DNA of 64,000 nt from Gemmatimonadales bacterium (GCA_019038745.1 JAHOYV010000014.1:23376-87375); one strand, 5' to 3'; positions 9,690 through 18,887 are shown, counted from the stretch's first letter. Translations and numbers: made by a program. Notes: generated from the sequence alone by a model not told the origin.

Positions 9690-11084
9690 ATGTTGAAAAC
9701 GACCAAGAAGCGGATAAATAGACTGTTTTTTCATGGCCGGGCCTGGCAGTTACGGGTTTTCCTTGTTCTGCTTGCCGCGGGTTCAGGCCTTTTCCTGGTT
9801 GTAAGCCTAATTAACTTGAAAGCGGATTTTCATCAGGCTGGATCATGGTTGGGCCTCTGGAAAAAAGAATGGCGGTCCGGCCTTTCGCTCACTCAGGTCC
9901 TGAATTCGGGTTTATTCCAGGCTTTTGTGCTGATTCTGGGATGGAGTGCCTGGTTTCGTTTTCGTCAACGCGCAATGGCTCACCTCAGGCTGCGTCGATC
10001 TGAACAAAAGTACCGCAGCATTATAAACCACGCCGGCGAGGCGATTTTTCTCCTCGATGACATTGGCCGGGTAATGGAATGGAACAAGGTCGCCGAACAA
10101 CTCTTCCAGATTCCACGCCGAACAATTCTCAACCACCCCTTCAAGGATTTTTGCAGCGAACTGGATCTTAAACAGGTACTGGTTGAAACAGGTCGCAGCA
10201 ACCGCAGCCTCACGCATGAGCTTCGGGTAGAGCCACCCGGCTTGTCCCCAAGACTCCTAAGTATGACCATTTCCAGGATATCGCCGGGGGCGGGACTGAT
10301 GGCCGAAAAAAAAGAGTCATTCGTGGTCGTGGCCCGGGACATCACCTCTCTCAAACAGATGGAAAGCCGCATGGGGGAGGCGGAAAAAATGGCGGGCATC
10401 GGCCAGCTGGCCGCTGGCATAGCCCACCAGTTGAACACGCCCCTGGGCTCCATCCTGCTTTCAGCCCAGATGCTCGAAGAGGGAGTAGAGAATGAAGACG
10501 ACAGTGAGGACATACGCCGTATAATACGCCAAACCGAGCAGTGTCGAGGCATTATTAAGGGCTTGTTGAACTTTGCGCGTCCCACTGGCAGCGAACGCCA
10601 ACGAATCGATTTGGTGGAGGTGGTTCGGGAGACCGGCTATCTAATGGAAAAACACTTGAATGTGGCCTCGGTTAAATTGAGTATTGCCCCGGAAACAGAT
10701 CCATCGGTCTTCGGTAATCGGAATGAACTGGAGCAGGTATTTTTCAACCTTTTGGCCAACGCATTGGACGCCATGCCCGAAGGGGGCGAAATTGGTATCA
10801 CAATCAAAAGCGCGGATCCGGAAGAAATTCAGGTCGAGTTTCAAGACTCGGGGGAAGGGGTGCCGCTAAAATTCCAGGACAAGATATTCATGCCGTTTTT
10901 TACAACCAAGGACTACGGCAAGGGAACCGGCCTGGGTTTGTCGATTGTGGCGCGGATCGTGCATGAACACGGTGGTCGTATTGAACTGGAAAGCGAGATG
11001 GGGCGAGGTTCCCTGTTTTGCCTGTTCTTTCCAAGGGCGAGGGACGGAATGGGCCGTTCTGCCTTGATAGAAGATGGGCCCTAG
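9690..11084 (+). CDS. PAS-domain membrane sensor histidine kinase
   Basis: 464 aa. Two N-terminal membrane segments (about residues 22-42 and 68-86) enclose a short periplasmic loop. A PAS domain follows (YRSIINHAGEAIFLLDDIGRVMEWN), then a HisKA H-box GIGQLAAGIAHQLNTPLGSI with phospho-acceptor His246. The HATPase_c part has N-box NLLANALDAMPEGG and G-boxes DSGEGVP and GKGTGLGLSIV. It resembles NtrB/ZraS-like kinases. No response regulator is adjacent, so it is an orphan kinase here and its signal cannot be read from the sequence. It starts 36 bases after parB and may be read through from that operon. Confidence 0.9.
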   Translation: MLKTTKKRINRLFFHGRAWQLRVFLVLLAAGSGLFLVVSLINLKADFHQAGSWLGLWKKEWRSGLSLTQVLNSGLFQAFVLILGWSAWFRFRQRAMAHLRLRRSEQKYRSIINHAGEAIFLLDDIGRVMEWNKVAEQLFQIPRRTILNHPFKDFCSELDLKQVLVETGRSNRSLTHELRVEPPGLSPRLLSMTISRISPGAGLMAEKKESFVVVARDITSLKQMESRMGEAEKMAGIGQLAAGIAHQLNTPLGSILLSAQMLEEGVENEDDSEDIRRIIRQTEQCRGIIKGLLNFARPTGSERQRIDLVEVVRETGYLMEKHLNVASVKLSIAPETDPSVFGNRNELEQVFFNLLANALDAMPEGGEIGITIKSADPEEIQVEFQDSGEGVPLKFQDKIFMPFFTTKDYGKGTGLGLSIVARIVHEHGGRIELESEMGRGSLFCLFFPRARDGMGRSALIEDGP

Positions 11085-11172
11085 CGCCCGAACAAGTTTT
11101 TCGGTTAGTTTTGCCTGAGACTTGAACTGAACCCCGGCCGGCCATAGGCGGGTCGGCTTGTGAGGAAATCTT

Positions 11173-11970
11173 TTGGGTATCCCGGCGCACACCCGCATTA
11201 TCCTGATCCCAAGCAATGAGGACCCGTCCCGGGAATTCGGGATTGCGAGGCCCGCTGCCGTGATCCTGATTATGCTGCTGGCGGCCCTGGCGGTTTTGCT
11301 CGGCCTGCTGTTGGTTTCATTTGCCGGCAAACATGACGAGCGCGTGCGGATTGCCGAACTGGAGCAAGAGCTGGTTCAGGCACAGGGCGCTCTTGGCGCG
11401 GCCGCCGAGCTGGCCGTCGAACTGGAGAGAATGGAAAGTGCCCAGGAGAAACTTCTTTTCATGTTTGGTGTACAGGGGGCTGCTTCGACTGATTCGCTGG
11501 GGACGTGGTCGGATGGTGAGCCCGCTTCTGCGTCGATTGCCATGCAGCGGGCGGCCACTCTGGTGCTCAATCCCGGACCGAACCGATGGCCGGCCGTCGG
11601 TGTTGTGAGCCAGGAGTTTATCAAGGGTAACCGGGCCCGGGGGATCAGGCCCCACCTGGGAATTGATGTGGCAGGACGACTTGACACTCCTGTTTTGGCC
11701 GCAGGGGGCGGCACGGTTTTTCGCACCGGCCAAGACGAATACCTGGGAAACTTTGTTGAAATTCAGCATGGTTTAGGTTACCTAACAGTATACGGACATT
11801 GCAGTAGGGTGGCGGTTCGGAAGGGCGACGCGGTGGAAGCCGGGCAGGTGATCGCCTATATGGGAACATCCGGTCAATCGACCGCGGTGCACCTGCATTT
11901 CGAGGTTTGGCAGCAGGGAGAAGCCATAGACCCCCGAGCGTTGCTGGAAGGAGATCCGGCTCGCAACTAG
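11173..11970 (+). CDS. M23-family (LytM-type) peptidoglycan endopeptidase, membrane-anchored
   Basis: 265 aa using the TTG start at 11173, with GAGGA at 11162-11166. One N-terminal membrane anchor (AVILIMLLAALAVLLGLLLVSFA) is followed by a coiled coil (IAELEQELVQAQ...ELERMESAQEKL) and a C-terminal M23 domain. The zinc ligands are present: H161-x3-D165 (HLGID) and HLHFE with H240/H242, so it is predicted to be catalytically active on cell-wall crosslinks. It lies immediately upstream of a bactofilin gene. In other bacteria bactofilins position M23 proteins to shape the cell, so a functional pair is likely here. Confidence 0.92.
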   Translation: MGIPAHTRIILIPSNEDPSREFGIARPAAVILIMLLAALAVLLGLLLVSFAGKHDERVRIAELEQELVQAQGALGAAAELAVELERMESAQEKLLFMFGVQGAASTDSLGTWSDGEPASASIAMQRAATLVLNPGPNRWPAVGVVSQEFIKGNRARGIRPHLGIDVAGRLDTPVLAAGGGTVFRTGQDEYLGNFVEIQHGLGYLTVYGHCSRVAVRKGDAVEAGQVIAYMGTSGQSTAVHLHFEVWQQGEAIDPRALLEGDPARN

Positions 11971-12034
11971 AATATGGAACGAGAACCAGCCCGATACCCC
12001 GGCGTTAAACCCGCCGGGCCCAAGGAGGATGACG

Positions 12035-12448
12035 ATGTTCGGAAAAGAACCCGAGAACCAGACCGTGGCCACCGGCCAGACCTCTATCATTGCCCAAGGA
12101 TGCAAGTTCGACGGCAAGGTCGAGGTTAGAGGCACGCTTCGCATTGAGGGCGAGTACAAGGGAACCATCGGTACGCCCGAGAGCCTGGTCATCGGCAAGA
12201 CCGGCGTGGTTCACGCCAATGTGACGGTCAAGAATGCTATCATCGGCGGGCAGTTGTTCGGCAACATCAAGGCCGAAAACAAGATCGAACTGCAGAGTGG
12301 ATCCCACGTCGAAGGGGACATCAAGACCAAGCGCTTGGTAATCGACGAAGGCGTGTTCTTCGAGGGGAACTGCTCCATGGGATCCGGGGAGCGAAAAACC
12401 CCTGTTCCGACACATGCTCCGGTTCCTGAAGTCGCGGGCAAAAAATAG
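12035..12448 (+). CDS. Bactofilin (polymer-forming cytoskeletal protein)
   Basis: 137 aa from ATG 12035, which has AAGGAGG at 12022-12028 at ideal distance; the ATG at 12029 abuts the ribosome site and is unlikely. The central bactofilin domain shows the right-handed beta-helix repeat pattern (ISxx..FDGKVEVRGTLRIEGEYKGTI, LVIGKTGVVHANVTVKNAIIGGQLFGNIKAENKIELQSGSHVEGDI). Short polar tails flank it. Bactofilins self-assemble without nucleotide into membrane-associated filaments that locate cell-wall enzymes. Adjacency to the M23 endopeptidase repeats a known bactofilin/LmdC-type arrangement. Confidence 0.95.
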   Translation: MFGKEPENQTVATGQTSIIAQGCKFDGKVEVRGTLRIEGEYKGTIGTPESLVIGKTGVVHANVTVKNAIIGGQLFGNIKAENKIELQSGSHVEGDIKTKRLVIDEGVFFEGNCSMGSGERKTPVPTHAPVPEVAGKK

Positions 12449-12474
12449 TTCGAATCCCCAAGGCCTCAAAGAAC

Positions 12475-12497
12475 CAGCCCTGGATATTCCGGGGCTG
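12475..12497. terminator. Candidate hairpin between convergent genes
   Basis: A 9-bp stem (CAGCCCTGG / CCGGGGCTG, one G-U pair) with the 5-nt loop ATATT lies between the bactofilin stop and the stop of the oppositely oriented HD-GYP gene. There is no strong T-tract on either side, so it may be a weak or Rho-assisted terminator. Confidence 0.35.
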
Positions 12498-12585
12498 ATT
12501 CATCTTCCGCCCGTTGTCCGTTGGCTGGAAATGTTGATCTTCACAATATTGATCTTCATTCGGCGGGATTCGCCGAACAGGGCCG

Positions 12586-13950
12586 TCAATACCCGCCGAT
12601 TTCAACCACTTCCGGCAAAGCTTCCCCTTCGGCGCCAAGATCAAGCACATCCTGCTCGGCTGTCGGAATGGAGTTTCCTTCTCGGTCGGTGGTCAGCAGG
12701 ACACAGGGCTTCTCTGGATCTACTCCGGCTGCGGTAACGGTACCCCGTGATCCGTCGGATAGTATAATATTGCTGCCGGGAGGATACAGCCCGACCGAGC
12801 GCACGAAGATCCCAAAGGCCGCGGGGTCAAACGCCCCCTTGTCGGAGACCATGATTTCGTAGACTCGGCGCGGGGAAAAAGGCGGCTTGTAGGGACGAAT
12901 CGCGGTCAGGGCTTCGAACACATCGCAGACCTGAAGCAAAGTGGTCAGGAAATGACGGGTGGCCCACGTTGGAGCGCTGGGATAGCCACCTCCGTCGTGT
13001 CGGAGGTGATGGCCCCAGGCCCCGGCGATTGCCAGCGGGCTGGCCTTGTCGTGCCCCATCAGGATCTCTGCCCCGACCTGGGCGTGGGTTTCCATGAGGA
13101 GGCGCTCGTCCTGATCCAGCTGGCCCGGTTTGAAAAGGATCTCATCGGGGATTTGGCTTTTTCCCACATCGTGCAGCAGACCGGCCATGCACAATTCCAG
13201 CAACATGCCGTCGTCAAGTTTCATGCTGTGCCCGACAAGGACGGCCAGCAGGGCGACCCGTACTGAATGCCCAACTGTATAGGTGTCGAAATCCGGATAG
13301 TGGACCAGCTGCATGATGTCCATGAAGCCCTCTTTGGTCCCGGCGACCAGGTGTTGGCTGTCCTGACGGGTCTGATCGATGTCCAAAACGCCACCGGTGG
13401 CTGAATCCGCGTGGACCGAATCAACGGCTTCGAAAAGGCCTTGGCACAGGAACATTCCCCCCATCTGCCCACCATCGTCATCAGCCAGTAGAGAGTCCAG
13501 GTCATCCGGTTTGCCGAAGTGTTCCGGGTCCTCATAAACCGGTGACAGCTCAATGTTTTTGATACCCCGGTCCCGGATCAGGGAACGCGCCTCCTCCAGG
13601 TGAGCCAGAGGTTCGGCCAGCTCGGCGGCCAGGCTGAACAAGGACTTCATTTCGTCGCTGTGGACCACGCTTTGGAACAGAAAACCGCCACAGTGCAGAA
13701 TTTCAGCGAACTCCGAGAGCTTTTTGCCCACGATGGTAGGCCCAATGAGATAGCGTCCGTTGTGAACGAGCTTGCCTTCGACGATACCAAGGAAGAAGGA
13801 TTTCTTTTTTTCGGTCTTCAGAAACGCGCCCAGCTTTAAGGGGAAGCTTCGGCACACGGCAACAACCTTGGGATGCTCGGAGAAGTACATCTTGCGCTGT
13901 CCGATGCCCTGGGTAAGCAGGATTACAAGTTCATCCGGGTCAGGCGTCAT
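12586..13950 (-). CDS. HD-GYP domain protein (putative c-di-GMP phosphodiesterase)
   Basis: 454 aa. The C-terminal half is an HD-GYP domain: H of HSVRVALLA, HDVGKSQIPDEIL (the HD pair), ETHAQVGAEIL, HHLRHDGGGYP (the GYP motif as GGGYP) and DVFEALTAIRPYKPPFSP. All recognisable metal ligands are present, so c-di-GMP hydrolysis is plausible. The N-terminal about 130 residues (YFSEHPKVVAVCRSF...GKLVHNGRYLIGP) resemble a module also seen at the N-terminus of the protein encoded just upstream. The ATG at 13950 overlaps the stop of that gene (ATGA), so the two are translationally coupled. Confidence 0.9.
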   Translation of the reverse strand: MTPDPDELVILLTQGIGQRKMYFSEHPKVVAVCRSFPLKLGAFLKTEKKKSFFLGIVEGKLVHNGRYLIGPTIVGKKLSEFAEILHCGGFLFQSVVHSDEMKSLFSLAAELAEPLAHLEEARSLIRDRGIKNIELSPVYEDPEHFGKPDDLDSLLADDDGGQMGGMFLCQGLFEAVDSVHADSATGGVLDIDQTRQDSQHLVAGTKEGFMDIMQLVHYPDFDTYTVGHSVRVALLAVLVGHSMKLDDGMLLELCMAGLLHDVGKSQIPDEILFKPGQLDQDERLLMETHAQVGAEILMGHDKASPLAIAGAWGHHLRHDGGGYPSAPTWATRHFLTTLLQVCDVFEALTAIRPYKPPFSPRRVYEIMVSDKGAFDPAAFGIFVRSVGLYPPGSNIILSDGSRGTVTAAGVDPEKPCVLLTTDREGNSIPTAEQDVLDLGAEGEALPEVVEIGGY

Positions 13951-15962
13951 TCCAGCTCCTCGTCTTTGGCCTCATCGGCTGCTGCTGCCGCCAGTTCATT
14001 TATGCGAATTTGCTCCAAAGTTTTTTTGGCTGCATTGCGGCACTCCTTGGACCAGGTGGGGAACAGGAACAGGAATCGCCGGCCCTTGATGGTCTTTAGA
14101 ATTGATTTGGCTCCGGGTACGGGAAGAACGGCCAAGGAAGCAATAGTCTCGGGCACCCACCGCTCCCCGCGCCGGGTAGGACTCAAGGCAATCAGGTCTG
14201 AGGCCAGGATTTTACCGGCCTCCTCAAGCAGGGCGGCCGAAGGACCGTCCTCCTGGCCGGGGGCCAATAATTCGACCAGGAATTCCCGGTAACCGTGCCG
14301 ATAGTTTGAGATCAAAGGCAAGACCGCATCTCCCACACCGTCGGGCGACGAGTACTTCAGGCCCTGCACCAGCTTGACCGCGATCTGGCCCGGATGGGAA
14401 ACTTCCAGCAGCACGGAGAAAACTGCGAATAGCTCAGGTAGCGGGGGCAGGATCACGTCGGCCGAGAAGGAGTTCTTTTTCAAAGCATCCAGTTTCCGAA
14501 GAGTGGGAGTTCCGGTCCTCATGATCTCCGGAGAAAACCCGCCTACCCGGCGGCACAACTCCATATAAACAGGCCGATCTTCTCCATCCTGGCCAAGCAA
14601 GAGCTCATTGACCAGGTAGGGCCACAGCCGGAGTTTCTGATCTTCCGAGCAATCATTACATATGTCACCCAGGAAACGGATAACCGACTCGGGCTTGGAT
14701 TTCCTGAAAACACGAGCCACAAGACTCAGCGCCCGGTTCTGTTGGATGGATTCCGGCTGGGAAAGGATGTTGCGCATTCCGGCCAGCATGATTTCCCGCT
14801 CGTCGGGTTGCAGTTCCTGCTGAAGAAAACAATCCAGCTTTCTTTCCATGCTCAACAGGACATCCAAGAGCTGTTTGCTTGCCAATAGTTGAATGAGGAT
14901 GGAGAGGTTCTCGGAATTGTCCTGCTCCGGTGGGCTGTATTCCGTGATGGCCTTGCCCGCGTAGTCGGCTAGTGCGGAGCGCAATTCGGGCAGGCTCAGA
15001 TCGTAGACGATTTCCTGTGGTTTGTTCTCGGCAGGTTTTTCCGAGGGCTTTTTCTGGATGGATTTTTTCTGATGTTTGTTTGCACCCCGGGTTGCTGTAC
15101 CCTGGGTTGCTGCACCCAAAAAATCGGAATGATCATCATTCTTTTTTTCGCTGCGACCCAGATTCTTGATCATCAACTCAACGGATTCAAGGGCCCGGGA
15201 GCGGATGTCGCTCTGGCTCGCACCCTCCAAACGATCGATCAACTTGTCCAGGTTTTCAGCCACTGGCCGCTTGTTCTCCGCCAATTTTGGGGGCGCGGCC
15301 ACGGAGGTCCCGTTTGGATTCAGGGCGTGATCCAGGTTGTCGGTAAGAGCGAGGTTTGAGTTGTCGATTTCCTCGGGTGGGTCCCCGGCGTCAACTTCAG
15401 GGGAGCTTTCGGTATTTTCTTCCGCCACATTGCCCTTGTCCGTATTTCCTGTTTCCGGAGAATTGCCGCCAATGGCGATTCCAGTGGTGAATTGCCGCTG
15501 GGCCACCCGGATTGAAGGGGGCAAATCCACGAATTCCATCTGCTGGAATTTCTTAACCCCGGCGAGCTCGTTGCGGAAAGCCAGGAAGCGGGTAACGAAC
15601 TTGAGGAGATCCTCAACCGATGCGTTTCCATCGATCTCCAGATGATCAACACCCAAAGTGAGAATCAAATCATGGAAATCCTTCGCTCCAGCCAAGTCCA
15701 GATTCAACGGATGGTCCTGCAGAAAGACAACGCCCTTGTCGACGCGAAAGGTCAGTTTCGACCACTCGCCCAGGAAGTGTTTCAATACGGTTTGAAAATC
15801 GGAAGTGACCCGCCTGCAGGCAGCGTGGCCGGGAGGATAATACGGGCCGACCTTGAAAAGACGGTCGAGGGCCAGTATCAGAGCGTCGCCATGAGTAGAT
15901 TCACCCACGGAGTTGTCGGGATAATCGACCAGGGTACTGGAACTGTCGTGAGCCGTTGACAT
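13947..15962 (-). CDS. Unknown protein coupled to HD-GYP; possible HEAT-like repeats
   Basis: 671 aa from ATG 15962; an in-frame upstream start at 16007 is possible but adds an unremarkable peptide. I do not recognise a named family. Residues of about 25-150 form a domain with the pattern YYPPGHAACRRV...TFRVDKGVVFLQDHPLN...LGVDHLEIDGNASVEDLLKF, which resembles the N-terminal module of the neighbouring HD-GYP protein. A polar, low-complexity middle contains a short tandem repeat (GAATQGTATRGA). The C-terminal half is Leu-rich and helical and reads like HEAT-type repeats. No signal peptide or membrane segment is seen. Coupling to the HD-GYP gene suggests a joint c-di-GMP or signalling role; that is inference. 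Confidence 0.75.
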   Translation of the reverse strand: MSTAHDSSSTLVDYPDNSVGESTHGDALILALDRLFKVGPYYPPGHAACRRVTSDFQTVLKHFLGEWSKLTFRVDKGVVFLQDHPLNLDLAGAKDFHDLILTLGVDHLEIDGNASVEDLLKFVTRFLAFRNELAGVKKFQQMEFVDLPPSIRVAQRQFTTGIAIGGNSPETGNTDKGNVAEENTESSPEVDAGDPPEEIDNSNLALTDNLDHALNPNGTSVAAPPKLAENKRPVAENLDKLIDRLEGASQSDIRSRALESVELMIKNLGRSEKKNDDHSDFLGAATQGTATRGANKHQKKSIQKKPSEKPAENKPQEIVYDLSLPELRSALADYAGKAITEYSPPEQDNSENLSILIQLLASKQLLDVLLSMERKLDCFLQQELQPDEREIMLAGMRNILSQPESIQQNRALSLVARVFRKSKPESVIRFLGDICNDCSEDQKLRLWPYLVNELLLGQDGEDRPVYMELCRRVGGFSPEIMRTGTPTLRKLDALKKNSFSADVILPPLPELFAVFSVLLEVSHPGQIAVKLVQGLKYSSPDGVGDAVLPLISNYRHGYREFLVELLAPGQEDGPSAALLEEAGKILASDLIALSPTRRGERWVPETIASLAVLPVPGAKSILKTIKGRRFLFLFPTWSKECRNAAKKTLEQIRINELAAAAADEAKDEELE

Positions 15963-16170
15963 AATGGATCTCAAATCGGAAGCCGCTCTCCCGGGCGGCG
16001 TAAACAATGTTGATCATTCTTGTAGGTAATCGGCACCCAAGGCTTCGACCTGAGAGTTCTTTGTTGGGAAAATACATCGTGTAGTGTGATAATATTCAAG
16101 GGCCGGACGCTTGTTTAGACCATTTCCGCGGCTCTCTTCGCTGAAAATCCAGGACGGTAATTGTCAGGTC

Positions 16171-16560
16171 ATGAATATGGAAAACGACAACGACAACGGC
16201 CATACCCGGGAATCTGCTGAATATCCTGAGCCCCCGGATCCGGCCAGGGTCCGCGAACTTCGGGAGCAAATGAATCAGGAGCGACAGGCCCGCAGGCCGG
16301 CAAAAAGTCTTGCTTCAAGGAAATTTGGTAAAGACTCATCCCGTCGGGCCAGAGACATCGGAACCTACACCTTGATCCCCATGCTGATGCTCGCCGGTCC
16401 GGCAGTTGGCTATGCGCTGGGCCTGTTGGTCCAAAAGCAATGGGGCGGTGACCCCTGGGGTGCCGTAGTCGGTATGCTTGTTGGCCTGGTCGCCGGTTTT
16501 CGACAGGTCTTTTTGTTGTTGGCCAGATTTGGGAAGAAGGATTCTGACGATGGCCGTTAA
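16171..16560 (+). CDS. AtpZ/AtpI-like small membrane protein
   Basis: 129 aa from ATG 16171. A polar, charged N-terminal half precedes two membrane segments (IGTYTLIPMLMLAGPAVGYALGLLV and DPWGAVVGMLVGLVAGFRQVFLLL), the pattern of AtpZ/AtpI-type proteins annotated as putative F1Fo subunit. AtpZ with AtpI has been linked to Ca2+/Mg2+ transport next to ATP synthases. It is unusual that it lies about 6 kb from the atp operon of this window and not at its head. Its stop overlaps the start of the MFS gene by 11 bases. Confidence 0.7.
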   Translation: MNMENDNDNGHTRESAEYPEPPDPARVRELREQMNQERQARRPAKSLASRKFGKDSSRRARDIGTYTLIPMLMLAGPAVGYALGLLVQKQWGGDPWGAVVGMLVGLVAGFRQVFLLLARFGKKDSDDGR

Positions 16561-17857
16561 AGGGACCTCTCGCCCCGATTCCATGGCCCTTACACCGGAG
16601 GCGCTGGAGCGCATTACAACTCGAAGCTTCCTGTTGGGAATGATCTGCCAGGGGTTCTGGTGGGCCGGCTTCATCCTTGTTCCTTTCGTGATGGCCAAAT
16701 CCCTGGGGGGATCGGGCTGGCAGGTCACTTCTTCGGTAACGATGGAATTGGCGGGGATGCTGCTCGCTCTTTACTGGGGCCAACTAATGGTCAAAGGCGG
16801 TCGGCGTCGCGGTCTTTTCTGGGGCGGTCTTGGGGGCCGAGCCATCCTGGTGTTGACAGTGTTCGTGCACACCCCCAACCAGTTTCTGATCCTGCTGGTG
16901 TTGGTGTATTTTTTCGCCTCGCTGTTCTACCCGGCCCAAAACGGAATCTTGCAGGCCAACATCCACCCGAGTCGCCACGGACGAGTCTTTGGATGGGGGG
17001 CCCTGGTGCAGCACCTGACCACCGCGGCCGTGAGTGTGGCCATGGGTCGAATCCTGGATTACGATGCCGACCTTTTCCGCTATGTGTATCCGGTGCTTGG
17101 AATAGTCGGTTTCATGTATCCGCTGATTATGGCTCGCCTTCCCCGGCCGGTGGGGGACCAGACACACGATCCCGAAAACTTTTTCACCGTGCCCAGGATA
17201 CCGCTGGGCCCAGTGAAATGGGGGCGTCTGGCGGGGGCCGTGATAACCCCCTTCCGTGAGGCCCGGGCGGTTTTTTCCGCCGATCGCAGCTTCGCCTGGT
17301 TCGAGGTCAACTTCATGTTTTACGGACTGGCCTTTATGATGCTGATGCCGGTGGTTCCCTTGTTTTTCATCGAGGAACTGAACCTCAGCTACCAGGAAAT
17401 ATCCTCATCCAGGGTCTTGATCGCCTCGCTGGGTGTCGCGTTGCTGGGCCCGTTGATGGGCCGCTTGATGGATTCCATCCACCCGGTCCGGGTTTGTACC
17501 TTGAGTTTCGGGATTATCGCCCTATATCCGGCCGCCCTGGCCCTGGGTGCGATTTTCACTCCGGGAAACCCGGCGATCGTTGCCTACAGCGCCTTCGTGC
17601 TCTATTCGGTGGGTATGGCTGGAGTGAATGTTACGTGGAACATCGGCTCGATCGCGTTTGCTCCCCAGGGTCAGGGCGGTTTCTACCAGGGCATTCACGT
17701 GGCGATGGTGGGGGTGCGTGGTCTGCTGGGTCCGGCGATCGGGTTCATTGTATTGAAGCTTTTCGGCTACCGGGAAGTATTTGTGTTGGCGAGTGTGACG
17801 TTTCTGGTCGCCGCGGGGAGTTCGTGGGTGTTGGGCCGGCGGTGTAATGGGCGGTGA
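16550..17857 (+). CDS. MFS-family transporter
   Basis: 435 aa from ATG 16550, preceded by AAGGAT. An in-frame ATG at 16478 lies inside the atpZ-like gene and is rejected. About 11-12 hydrophobic segments follow an N-terminal polar stretch. Typical MFS features include basic cytoplasmic loops between segments (VKGGRRRGLFWGG) and a repeat in the second half (LGVALLGPLMGRLMDSIHP). A large central loop follows the sixth segment. Substrate cannot be predicted. The overlap with the upstream AtpZ-like gene indicates one transcript. Confidence 0.85.
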   Translation: MAVKGTSRPDSMALTPEALERITTRSFLLGMICQGFWWAGFILVPFVMAKSLGGSGWQVTSSVTMELAGMLLALYWGQLMVKGGRRRGLFWGGLGGRAILVLTVFVHTPNQFLILLVLVYFFASLFYPAQNGILQANIHPSRHGRVFGWGALVQHLTTAAVSVAMGRILDYDADLFRYVYPVLGIVGFMYPLIMARLPRPVGDQTHDPENFFTVPRIPLGPVKWGRLAGAVITPFREARAVFSADRSFAWFEVNFMFYGLAFMMLMPVVPLFFIEELNLSYQEISSSRVLIASLGVALLGPLMGRLMDSIHPVRVCTLSFGIIALYPAALALGAIFTPGNPAIVAYSAFVLYSVGMAGVNVTWNIGSIAFAPQGQGGFYQGIHVAMVGVRGLLGPAIGFIVLKLFGYREVFVLASVTFLVAAGSSWVLGRRCNGR

Positions 17858-17933
17858 TCCATTCCAGCAGTGGTTGTCGGCGACGCTCGGGGCCGCGTTT
17901 TTATGGATTTTGAGGACCTAGAATTTGGGGCTG

Positions 17934-18548
17934 TCATGACGAATCTGACTCATTGACAGCCTCGGACATTAAGAGCTTTTGAAGGGCCCGGGACAGATTG
18001 AATAGTCGCTCTCGTGCCGGAGCCCCCTTCGGTCGCCGAACATTGATTTCGATATCCGGGATGGAAAGCCGTTGCCACTGTTCGGATTGTTCGGGGAAAG
18101 AGAGCCGATAATCAGAGCCCAACTCAGCAAGCAGGTCGCCGAACTTGACGAGCAACGGGCGGATGGCTTCATCGGAGTGCTCCCCCCGGGGGGGCAAGAC
18201 GGCGGGGTCTTGAGAAATAACCTCCCGCACTTTGGAGGCGGGCCGATGAGCCTGTTCGGAGGCCAGTTTGGCAGCGGGATTGTAGGGAACCCTCAACCAC
18301 TTTTCGGCTTCCAGTTCGTGCCGAATTTCTTCAAGCGACAAATGGCGGCCGGTCGGCGGCAACCTGCGGTGTTTCAATTCGGAAATTCGACGCAACCTGA
18401 GCAGGGAAACAACGGGGTAAATGGCATTAGGACCACGACTCGCTCCGCATCCGGGAATCAATTTTCGCGTGATGTAGAAGCGAATTTGACGCTTTGTGAA
18501 TCCGGTTGCACGAACCAGGTCGTCCAGGTTGTATTGCTTTTCCGGCAT
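17934..18548 (-). CDS. MerR-family-like transcriptional regulator
   Basis: 204 aa from ATG 18548 (AAGG upstream); a start at 18632 would precede the promoter's likely transcript start and is rejected. The N-terminal winged HTH reads YNLDDLVRATGFTKRQIRFYITRKLIPG, then a MerR wing-like segment (YPVVSLLRLRRISELK). The C-terminal part (about residues 95-204) is not a recognised ligand domain and lacks the Cys ligands of metal-sensing MerR proteins. A target is not evident: the neighbours are an MFS transporter (convergent) and a kinase gene. Confidence 0.8.
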   Translation of the reverse strand: MPEKQYNLDDLVRATGFTKRQIRFYITRKLIPGCGASRGPNAIYPVVSLLRLRRISELKHRRLPPTGRHLSLEEIRHELEAEKWLRVPYNPAAKLASEQAHRPASKVREVISQDPAVLPPRGEHSDEAIRPLLVKFGDLLAELGSDYRLSFPEQSEQWQRLSIPDIEINVRRPKGAPARERLFNLSRALQKLLMSEAVNESDSS

Positions 18549-18887
18549 TTGGTTTCGCCTTTCTAGTGGTCTGCATTGGGTCGTATTGGGCGGGAGTTTA
18601 CAGTAGGCAGTGGGGGGTGTCAATACAAACATTCTCTGCTGTTTGGATTGAGGGTGTGGCTCTTGGCTGTTTTGTTAACTTGTTTAAAAACAGGGCCGTA
18701 TGATTTCGGTATACAGAATACAGGGCTATCTGCGCTCAAATATCGCTTTTTAAAGCCCCTGACAGACCGAAATTTCGCCCAACTGGGGTCTGATCGAACC
18801 GGGCCAATTGGGGGGTTCGGGGCAGTATCGAAGAAAGTTCACAGATAGAAAAATTGTTCCCAGAGTTAAGGAGTTGCCTCCCAGAAC
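18549..18887. other. Intergenic region between MerR-like and kinase genes
   Basis: About 340 bases without a gene. The merR-like promoter lies at its left end and a stem-loop following the kinase gene at its right end (18863-18889). I see no further gene, repeat or RNA in between. Confidence 0.6.
18595..18623 (-). promoter_or_regulatory. Sigma-70-type promoter of the MerR-like gene
   Basis: On the minus strand TTGACA (18623-18618) and TAAACT (18600-18595) are separated by exactly 17 bases. The start point would fall near 18588, about 40 bases before the merR-like ATG. The spacing is the normal 17, not the 19-20 typical of MerR-activated promoters. Confidence 0.6.

Noticed and set aside
17878..17902. 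CGGC/GCCG stem with T5 between MFS and MerR-like genes
   Set aside because: The stem has only four base pairs and a long loop; too weak to call a terminator.
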